A stretch of DNA of 12,169 bases from an uncultured Campylobacter sp. (GTDB lineage Bacteria; Campylobacterota; Campylobacteria; Campylobacterales; Campylobacteraceae): NCBI RefSeq assembly GCF_937996225.1, contig NZ_CALKTC010000062.1, positions 1-12,169 of the forward strand, read 5' to 3'. The translations under genes and the position numbers were made by a program. This document shows positions 5,444 to 12,169 of this stretch, in pieces; position 1 is the stretch's first letter, and each line of letters begins with the position of its first letter. The notes beneath the pieces are model-generated. The model was not told where the DNA came from and did not search any database. It worked only from the letters and a program-made list of their open reading frames with translations.

Positions 5444-7000
5444 TTAAGCCCCGATTGTTTCGCCCGCGATCATTCCAAAAACCATACAATCAAGGATCGC
5501 GTAGGTTCCGAGCCTACTTGCGCCGTGCACGCCGCCGGTTACTTCGCCCGCAGCCCAGAGCCCCGGGATCGGCTCGTGAGTAAGGCTCGAGATTACCTGA
5601 GCTTTGGTGTTGATCTCAAGTCCACCCATCGTGTGGTGCACCTTCGGCATCGTGCGGCTTGCGTAAAACGGCGGCTTGGAAACGTCGATGCCGTCTAGCT
5701 TATCTACCACTTTGCCGAATTCTGGGTCTTTGCCCGCTTTGACATATGAATTATAATCCGCGACGGTCTTTAAAAACGGCTCCAGCGGCAGGTTGTAAGC
5801 CTTCGCAAGCTCCTCTAACGTGTCAAATTTCTTCACGACGCCCGCTTCCAGCGGTCTTGATGTATAGACTGGGTTTCGCGCGGCGACGGCTTGAGAGTCG
5901 CAGACGTTTACCGGATAGTTGTCGTTTTTCTCGCTCTCGCCGATAACCTTAAAGCAAGCATCGGATTTGATCTTACGCCCCGCGTGCTCGTCCATAAAGC
6001 GCTTGCCGGTCTTCGGATCGACGGTTAGACCGTAGGTGTTGCAGCAGTGGTTGGTGAAATTTACCGCAGCGCCGAAGCCCTTTTCGTCGGGCGAACAATA
6101 TGGAAGGAACTGAATCCACGACGTTAAAAGGGTAAATGCGCCGATTCTGTTTGCCGCTAGCATCGCTCCTGCCGAGCTTCCCGGATGGTTGGTGCTGTCT
6201 ATGCTAGGCACTACGCGCGGATCTTGGATCTGGCGGTACCATAGATCGCATCCGTATCCGCCCGAAGCCAGCAAAACGCCGTCTTTAGCTTTATAGCTCT
6301 TTTTCTCGCCGCTTTTGTTTTCCAGATCGTCGCTAAAGAGTTTCGGATCAAATTTATACTCCTCGCGCGCTTCTACGCCCACGACGCGGCCGCTGTCATC
6401 CACGATAAAATCGTCAAATTTCGTGCGGGTCTTGATCGTGACGTTAGGATCGTTTTGAAGTTTACCCATCATCGGTTGGATGTAGCCCGAGCCCGAGCCG
6501 TTGGTTGATTGCAAGCTTCTTGCGACGCTGTGGCCGCTTTCAAAGATCAGTTTGTCGCTAAACTCCGCTCCGCAGCTAGTTAAAAGATCCACCGCATCGT
6601 TGCTGCGATCAAACATCACGCCCAAAAGATCGGTATGGTTAAGCCCGAGCCCGTCTTTTACGGCATCGGCGATAAAAAGTTCCTTGCTATCCTTAATGCC
6701 CTGCGCTACTTGAAATTTATTCATCGGAGCTGCCATGTTTCCGCCGTTGATGACGGAATTTCCGCCTGCGCGACCCATCTTTTCAAGCACTAGCACCTTT
6801 TTGCCGCGTCCGCTGGCTTTAATCGCCGCGGCAAGCCCCGCAAAACCGGTGCCGATGATGACGATGTCGTATTCCTCGTCAAATTTAACGTCCTTAGCGT
6901 TTTGTGCCGCGCACGCGCTACTAGCTCCCAGTGCAAGCGCTCCCGCGCCCACCGCACTGATTTTTAAAAAACTACGTCTTGATACGTCATGCTTTTGCAT
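5444..7000 (-). CDS. Tat-exported FAD-dependent reductase, flavocytochrome c flavoprotein family
   Basis: A 518-residue periplasmic flavoenzyme. A consensus twin-arginine motif, SRRSFLK (7-13), precedes a hydrophobic stretch and a signal peptidase site near ACA-AQ (about 31-33), so it is exported folded with FAD bound. The FAD-binding fold starts at DIVIIGTGFAGLAAA (45-59), with the second family segment GRAGGNSVINGGN (76-88). Family active-site regions are present: GKRFMDEHAGR (332-342), HHTMGGLEIN (455-464) and AAGEVTGGVHGASRLG (483-498). Relatives reduce fumarate, urocanate, methacrylate or similar C=C substrates. There is no CxxCH haem motif and no FMN-binding domain in this chain, and no cytochrome gene in the window, so its electron donor must be encoded elsewhere. 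The GASRLGTYA segment departs from the GANRLGGNA form I recall for fumarate reductases, so the substrate is left open. AAGGAG at 7006-7011 and the Tat motif fix the start. Confidence 0.93.
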   Translation of the reverse strand: MQKHDVSRRSFLKISAVGAGALALGASSACAAQNAKDVKFDEEYDIVIIGTGFAGLAAAIKASGRGKKVLVLEKMGRAGGNSVINGGNMAAPMNKFQVAQGIKDSKELFIADAVKDGLGLNHTDLLGVMFDRSNDAVDLLTSCGAEFSDKLIFESGHSVARSLQSTNGSGSGYIQPMMGKLQNDPNVTIKTRTKFDDFIVDDSGRVVGVEAREEYKFDPKLFSDDLENKSGEKKSYKAKDGVLLASGGYGCDLWYRQIQDPRVVPSIDSTNHPGSSAGAMLAANRIGAFTLLTSWIQFLPYCSPDEKGFGAAVNFTNHCCNTYGLTVDPKTGKRFMDEHAGRKIKSDACFKVIGESEKNDNYPVNVCDSQAVAARNPVYTSRPLEAGVVKKFDTLEELAKAYNLPLEPFLKTVADYNSYVKAGKDPEFGKVVDKLDGIDVSKPPFYASRTMPKVHHTMGGLEINTKAQVISSLTHEPIPGLWAAGEVTGGVHGASRLGTYAILDCMVFGMIAGETIGA

Positions 7001-7005
7001 TACAA

Positions 7006-7011
7006 CTCCTT
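7006..7011 (-). promoter_or_regulatory. Strong ribosome binding site of the FAD enzyme
   Basis: AAGGAG on the minus strand, five bases before ATG 7000, is a near-perfect Shine-Dalgarno sequence and confirms the start just ahead of the Tat signal. Confidence 0.75.
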
Positions 7012-7031
7012 TAATTGAAATGTGTTTAGAA

Positions 7032-7060
7032 ATGATAACTCGAATTTAAAGGCAAGTCAA
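7032..7060 (-). promoter_or_regulatory. Sigma-70-like promoter of the FAD enzyme gene
   Basis: On the minus strand TTGACT (7055-7060) and TATCAT (7032-7037) are separated by exactly 17 bases, close to the classical -35/-10 consensus. Transcription would begin near 7025, giving a leader of about 25 bases that includes the AAGGAG site. The spacing to the gene and the terminator on the upstream side both support independent transcription. Confidence 0.6.
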
Positions 7061-7190
7061 ATAGAATGACGCTATAAATGGATAGTAAAAAGCTATGAAA
7101 TTTAGGGATTAATATAAAATTTTAAAATTCGGCAAGCGGGATTTAAATTTTAAAATTTACAATGTCGCTCGTTTGTGAAATCTTCGCTGC

Positions 7191-7241
7191 AAATAAAAAT
7201 CTCGGCGCGAAAATCGCAATGAATACAAAATCCGCGCCAAG
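7191..7241 (-). terminator. Intrinsic terminator of the alpha-2-macroglobulin gene
   Basis: Minus-strand RNA would fold CUUGGCGCG (7241-7233) with CGCGCCGAG (7209-7201), nine pairs with one G-U, around a 23-base loop, followed at once by ATTTTTATTT. It begins 17 bases after the alpha-2-macroglobulin stop. Stem, position and T-run all fit a Rho-independent terminator. Confidence 0.8.
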
Positions 7242-7258
7242 CTTAAAATCGCTACGCC

Positions 7259-10200
7259 TTAGCGAGCGACTTTAAATTTAAGCGTTTGCAGATCGTAGTT
7301 ATTTACCTGCTCGTATTGCATATCCTCGATAGAGATCGCAGGAAGCGCGCACGAGCCAGCCATAATGACGTTTATCGGGGTATAGATGACGCCGCTGCTA
7401 TTCTCTCCGTCTCGCGGATCATAATAGAAATAGCCGCTTTTTGGGAAGCGAAGCACTCGGTCATACAGATACTCCGTGTGTTCTAGTGCCACGCTGTCTT
7501 GCATGCCCTCGACTCTAGCCTGCGCGGCCGAGCCTAGGCGCTCATTGACCGCCTCAAAGCAGCTAGGCATAGCCTCATCGATTACGAAATTATACAGATA
7601 ATAATTCGCTCGCCAGCTGATCTTAGAGTAAATTTTCTGCCCTACTTTGAGTTTGTTTAGATCGACGATGTTGCCGCGAGCGTCTATGAATTCGCGGTAA
7701 ATTTCAATCTTTTTGCTATCCATAGAATGGGCGTTTAGGCTCTGTATGCTCAAAGCCTCATGCTTTAAAGGCGCGCTTTCATATCCAAAGCCAAGAGCGG
7801 TAAAAAATAGCTCGCCATTGCCGCTCATCGGCGTAAATTCTATCGCGCCGTCTTTAACCGCGAGTTTGGTATCTAACGGCGAATTGAAATTTTTCGTCTC
7901 GCCGTCGTATTTTAATGCAAAATGGGCTTCTTTTTTCGAATCCTTAAAATACTCATCAAATCCGCGTATTACGCTTGCTCGCTCCTGCGTATTGTTTATA
8001 TTTTTTAGATCGCGAATGATCGCATCGACCGTGCGAGCCGTGCTATCGTCTTTGATGCCCGCCTTGCCGAATGCGTAGAGCTTAAAGGCGGCGTCTCTTA
8101 TGTCGCTAGCAAACGTCAAGCCCGCCCCGTCTTCGGCGTAATCATAATCCATTTGGTTTATTTTTTCACGCATGAAGTTAAATTCGGTCGTCATATTGTG
8201 CTTTTTAAGTATCGCAGCCATAGCGATGCGAGCCATCGGCGAGTTGTCATAAAGGCCGTTGTCGTAAATGAAATTTATCTCATCGTCATCCAGCTTGCCG
8301 TATTGATCTAGCACGAAATCCGCATATACTCGAAGCGTCGCTTGATCTTCGTAGTCTGATTTTAAGGCGCTAAATATCAGCGATCTTTGCTTATTGCTAA
8401 GGAATTTATAGCGCGCGTCAAGCTCTAGTAAAACGTCGCTTGCGTAAATCGAAGCGTAGTAATTAGTAACGCCGTGAGCACTCCAGTAGCCGAAACTGCC
8501 GCTAGGTTTGAGGCGAGATAAAATTCTACTTGCATACTCGTTTACGCGGTTGGTTAAGGTTTTATTGGAGTCTTTGCGTGCGACATAATCAACCGCTACC
8601 ATCTTTGAAGTAAGCTGCTCGGTGCAACCGTAAGGATAGAGATATAGCTCGTCCGCTAGGCTAAAAGCATTAGGCGTAGCGCTGATGTGAGTATAAATTT
8701 CTTTATAGCTCGGATCGATTTTTAGAGTTACTGGCTTATCGCCGTAGCTTACGTGAAATAGCTTCGAGCGCGGGAACTGGCTGATTATGTCAAATTCCAC
8801 GTCGTTGCTAAATTTCTGCCCGTTTGCGTCAAGATCAAATTTAATATTTGCATCCGCAATATCAAGTGCGCTTGCGGTGAAGTTCGTATGCTTGACCTCA
8901 AGCGGTTTGAGCGTGAAATTTGCCTCGCCGCCGCTTATAGCAACCGAAGGAGATGAGCTGATTTTTAAGACCGCCTTTTGCTCCTTATCAGTGGTGTTGA
9001 TGAGCGTTAGCGGCACGGAAATTTCATCGCCGCGTACCATGTAGGTTAGATCTGCCGGTTTTATGATCACGTCGTCTCGAACCTTAGCTTCGACGTTTGC
9101 CGAGCCGATCGTAGCCGCCTCTCCGATAGTCATGGCGCTTAGACGGATCGTGGAGTTAAAATTTTTCGGCATCGCAAGCTCAAATTTCGCCTCGCCGTTT
9201 GCATCAGCTTTTGCGATTAGCATTTTGATAAATTTTTTCTGCTTTTTGTTTTCGACCGGGCTTAAATTTCGTTTAGCTTTCGCCATCACGCCGTCGCCGC
9301 CGAAGCTTAGCTCCTTTGCGGTAGTTTGATACACGCTAAGATCATCATAAATGTCGAAATATCGCAGCGCAAAATACGCGCTAACGTCAAACGCCTTAAA
9401 TGCATCGAGCTCCTCTTGTGAGACGATATCTAAAATTCCAAGATCGACTGCGTAGAGTATGACTTTGGAATTTGGCTCGCTTTTTACGCTGATCTGCGCG
9501 TTTTGCCCGTTTTTGTAGCTTTTCTCGGCTAGGATTTGCACGTTAGCCTTGTGCGAGCTCGCATCTAGCGCCACCGGCACGTTTGCATAGGCTCTAAGCG
9601 GCATCGCAGCGGGTGTCGCAGCGCGCGCGATTACAGCGTTGATGTGTCCTCCGACGAAATTATCCGGTACGCTAAGCTCAAATTCCGCGCTACCGCCTTT
9701 GATGGATAGAATTTTATAGTCGTAAACCTGCTCTCCTACGAGCGAGATATTTAGCACGCCGCTTTCTACCGGCGAATTGATGACGCCTTTAATTTTATCT
9801 CCGGCTTTAACCTTGTCGCTTGCGAGTTTGATTTTAGCGCTTTGCACGTCTTTGGCATTTACCCGTCCATAATATCCCCAGCCGCTTACATCCACACGCA
9901 CGCCAGCACTTGCGCCGCTTGAGTAATCGTTTGCGACGATTAGATAATTGCCGCCGTTTTGGAATTTATACTCAAACTCGCGCGCGTCGGTGCTAACGGC
10001 ACTTACGAGATTAAAGCTTTCTTGCTCGACGTATCTGTTGCCGTCATAAACGTAAGTAAAATCGTCGCGGTAAATTTCAACGTCGATCTTGCCTTTGACG
10101 TCGGTTTTAGTTTTGGAATCTAGCAGCGCAAAGCCGAATTTTACGCTATCGCCGCTTGATATGAAATCTTTGTTCGCGCGAATTCCTACGATACGATCAT

Positions 10201-12169
10201 AAGGCAGATAGCTCAGGCTGCGATATGCGTTTACGTTTTTGCCCTCCTCGGTTACGCTGAAATTTAGTAGAATATTTATGGCGTTAGAGACATTTAAATC
10301 AGCTGCTGCCGGCGAGAGTGCAAGCTCTTTTTTGCCGGCGGAGCTTAGCGTAAATTCTGCCCTGCGAAGCTGCGTAGCGCCCTTTTTCTTTAAGCGATCG
10401 TTTAGAAACGAAAAGCCCTCGTAGCCTTTAATTTTTAGCTCTTTTTCATAGGCGTTTGCTTCCAGCGAGCCTTTCAAATCTCCAGCCGGCGCGCCAGCAA
10501 GATAGTTTGAGCTTAGCTTTAAAGTTATGATTTCATCCGCGCCATATTCGTCTTTAGCAGTTAAAATTTCATTTTTAATGCGGTTTGGGAGGAAATTTTC
10601 TACGCTGAAGCTTTTAGAAGCGATGATTTTATCCTCATAGATGAGATCCAGGCGGTAAGTGCCGCTTTTCTCACCCATCAGCTCATCGATTTTAACGCTG
10701 CCGAACTCATCGGTGTTTTGCGCGCGTGTGATGATCACAGTGCCGCTAGGATCGTAAATTTTAAATTTAATCGGCGTATTTTTTAAAGAGCTAAAATCGC
10801 GATTTTTCATAACGATCGTGCCTAAAAGCCGCTCATTCGGGCTTATCAGCTCGCTTGCAAGATAAACGAACGGACGCTTTGCAGTAATCGTTTTCTCGAC
10901 GCTTGCTACGGCGTTATTAAACAGCACGAACGCATGCTCATCGCCTTTACTAATCTCGATAGAGCGCGGATTTTTGGCTAGAATTTCCATATTTTCTAAT
11001 CGCAAAATTCCATCTCCGTCCGTTTTATCCTCCGCGATTAGCTCGTTTTTATCACTGTAAATTTTAACCTTCGCTCTGCTTAGCTCCTCGCCATTACTAA
11101 GCCTAGAAGTATAAATTAGCGCACCGCGCTCAAGCAGCACCACTTGAGCCGTAATGTCGCTAAGATAGGCTACGCGCGAAACCTCTTGCATCTTTTCGCC
11201 CACTTTGTAAAACGCCGTGATTTTATAAATTCCATCCTCGTAGCCTTTAAAATCCATCGCGATTTTATGCTCCGTAACGGCGTTTTTAGCGCCTCCTATA
11301 TCAAAGCTCTTAACCGCGATCTCGCTAGCTAGCCCACCTACACTATCTTCGTTGCTTTCAAAGTTTAAAAAATACCTAAAATTTTGCTCAGGAACTTTAG
11401 CAATCGAAATTTTAACCTCATTTACGTTTGAGCTTTTAACTGCCAACGAAGCGGATTTTGGGATAAAATTTTTCTCGTCACTAAAGGCTATGAAAGGCAA
11501 CCTGTCGCCCATTTTTACGCTTTGTTTTATCTCGTCACGCAAGATATATGAGCTATCTCCGAAGCCCTTTAGCAGCCTGATCTCGTAGCTTTTATTCGGC
11601 ATAAACTCGTCGCTTACTATATCTGCATAGTAGTAGCATGAAGGATCGTCGCTTTCGCCACCCTCTTCATCTTCGTCGTAATAATAATATCGCGGCTGAG
11701 TGAGGCTAAATTTACTCACGCCTGCGATTCTTACGTATTTGGCGGACAGCTCGTCCATATAGTTAGGAAAACACACTCTAGCTGCGAGCGAGCCGTCTTT
11801 TAGAGCCGCAGGGCGGATCTGCACGCCGCTTAAATTTGAAGCGTTAATGCTATCATTAAAAGGCTCCTCGTCCGTGCGCAGCTCCACCGGATTTTGCAGC
11901 TTTGCGCCCGCTTTTGAGGTGAGGGATTCTATTTGCAATACGACGTTTTGTGCCTTAGGATCGAAGCTGAATAAAAAATTCCGATCATCGTGCGAGCTAA
12001 GCTCGTAGGATATATCGTTTTGGGCTAAATTCTGCGCGCGATAAATTCTAGTCGCTTGCTGTAGCGCGTCCTTGCTAACCGCATCGTTAAATTTAATTGC
12101 CACTAACCCCGGACGCAGAAGCGCGATATGCTCGGTGCTAAAAGGCTCTGTCTCGAACTCAAAGCGCAC
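7259..12169 (-). CDS. Bacterial alpha-2-macroglobulin, thioester type (5' end outside window)
   Basis: The window contains the last 1636 codons. The frame is open to the window edge and shows no signal peptide, so the real start lies beyond it and the full protein is longer than the E. coli homologue YfhM (about 1650 residues). These are large periplasmic or lipid-anchored proteins that trap foreign proteases by cleavage of a bait region and covalent attachment through a Cys-Gln thioester. The thioester site is intact: PYGCTEQ with C1182 and Q1185 in visible-residue numbering. Before it come macroglobulin-type beta domains and a basic, flexible tract (about 940-985, with KNLSP-like and NKKQKKF elements) at a suitable position for the bait region. 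After it come the helical thioester domain and a C-terminal beta domain containing YDRVLRFP and ALPAISIEDMQY. Residues 161-181 form an odd Tyr/Asp/Glu-rich insert. The frequent partner gene pbpC is not adjacent on the visible downstream side. Confidence 0.95.
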   Translation of the reverse strand: MRFEFETEPFSTEHIALLRPGLVAIKFNDAVSKDALQQATRIYRAQNLAQNDISYELSSHDDRNFLFSFDPKAQNVVLQIESLTSKAGAKLQNPVELRTDEEPFNDSINASNLSGVQIRPAALKDGSLAARVCFPNYMDELSAKYVRIAGVSKFSLTQPRYYYYDEDEEGGESDDPSCYYYADIVSDEFMPNKSYEIRLLKGFGDSSYILRDEIKQSVKMGDRLPFIAFSDEKNFIPKSASLAVKSSNVNEVKISIAKVPEQNFRYFLNFESNEDSVGGLASEIAVKSFDIGGAKNAVTEHKIAMDFKGYEDGIYKITAFYKVGEKMQEVSRVAYLSDITAQVVLLERGALIYTSRLSNGEELSRAKVKIYSDKNELIAEDKTDGDGILRLENMEILAKNPRSIEISKGDEHAFVLFNNAVASVEKTITAKRPFVYLASELISPNERLLGTIVMKNRDFSSLKNTPIKFKIYDPSGTVIITRAQNTDEFGSVKIDELMGEKSGTYRLDLIYEDKIIASKSFSVENFLPNRIKNEILTAKDEYGADEIITLKLSSNYLAGAPAGDLKGSLEANAYEKELKIKGYEGFSFLNDRLKKKGATQLRRAEFTLSSAGKKELALSPAAADLNVSNAINILLNFSVTEEGKNVNAYRSLSYLPYDRIVGIRANKDFISSGDSVKFGFALLDSKTKTDVKGKIDVEIYRDDFTYVYDGNRYVEQESFNLVSAVSTDAREFEYKFQNGGNYLIVANDYSSGASAGVRVDVSGWGYYGRVNAKDVQSAKIKLASDKVKAGDKIKGVINSPVESGVLNISLVGEQVYDYKILSIKGGSAEFELSVPDNFVGGHINAVIARAATPAAMPLRAYANVPVALDASSHKANVQILAEKSYKNGQNAQISVKSEPNSKVILYAVDLGILDIVSQEELDAFKAFDVSAYFALRYFDIYDDLSVYQTTAKELSFGGDGVMAKAKRNLSPVENKKQKKFIKMLIAKADANGEAKFELAMPKNFNSTIRLSAMTIGEAATIGSANVEAKVRDDVIIKPADLTYMVRGDEISVPLTLINTTDKEQKAVLKISSSPSVAISGGEANFTLKPLEVKHTNFTASALDIADANIKFDLDANGQKFSNDVEFDIISQFPRSKLFHVSYGDKPVTLKIDPSYKEIYTHISATPNAFSLADELYLYPYGCTEQLTSKMVAVDYVARKDSNKTLTNRVNEYASRILSRLKPSGSFGYWSAHGVTNYYASIYASDVLLELDARYKFLSNKQRSLIFSALKSDYEDQATLRVYADFVLDQYGKLDDDEINFIYDNGLYDNSPMARIAMAAILKKHNMTTEFNFMREKINQMDYDYAEDGAGLTFASDIRDAAFKLYAFGKAGIKDDSTARTVDAIIRDLKNINNTQERASVIRGFDEYFKDSKKEAHFALKYDGETKNFNSPLDTKLAVKDGAIEFTPMSGNGELFFTALGFGYESAPLKHEALSIQSLNAHSMDSKKIEIYREFIDARGNIVDLNKLKVGQKIYSKISWRANYYLYNFVIDEAMPSCFEAVNERLGSAAQARVEGMQDSVALEHTEYLYDRVLRFPKSGYFYYDPRDGENSSGVIYTPINVIMAGSCALPAISIEDMQYEQVNNYDLQTLKFKVAR

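Noticed and set aside
8787..9329. Plus-strand frames opposite the alpha-2-macroglobulin gene
   Set aside because: They are antisense shadows of a strongly supported 1636-codon gene and show no protein features of their own.

Overview
The window looks like a chromosomal segment of an epsilonproteobacterium, most likely a Campylobacter of the higher-GC oral type. This is inferred from base composition, the very frequent AAATTT/AAAATT words, codon use and gene types; no rRNA or other definitive marker is present. No phage, insertion sequence, CRISPR array, tRNA or rRNA was seen.

Left part, plus strand (1-3280): the 3' end of a PepSY-domain protein; a 209-residue low-complexity protein with a four-cysteine knuckle and one C-terminal membrane segment (no family recognised); then an OmpR/PhoB-type response regulator and its membrane histidine kinase in a 17-base overlap. 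PepSY protein, unknown protein, regulator and sensor lie head to tail and probably form one envelope-sensing unit. The kinase carries an unusual N-terminal extension that resembles the unknown protein in composition and in one short motif.

Middle part (3281-5443): a gene-poor stretch. It holds an intact minus-strand EFR1-type protein (flavodoxin plus two 4Fe-4S motifs). Directly downstream is a decayed partner gene whose ATG overlaps the EFR1 stop codon (ATGA) and which now has an in-frame stop and at least one frameshift. Non-coding AT-rich DNA with hairpins flanks these.

Right part, minus strand (5444-12169): a Tat-exported FAD enzyme of the flavocytochrome c/fumarate reductase flavoprotein family with its own well-formed promoter, and upstream of it the last 1636 codons of a bacterial alpha-2-macroglobulin with an intact thioester motif, closed by a good intrinsic terminator. 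The two genes are therefore probably transcribed separately. Both products are expected to act in the periplasm, one in electron-acceptor reduction and the other in trapping foreign proteases.

Most parts belong to known families. The least explained items are the unknown cysteine-knuckle protein with its Asn-Phe-Ala/Ser repeats, the matching extension on the neighbouring kinase, and the broken EFR1 partner gene.
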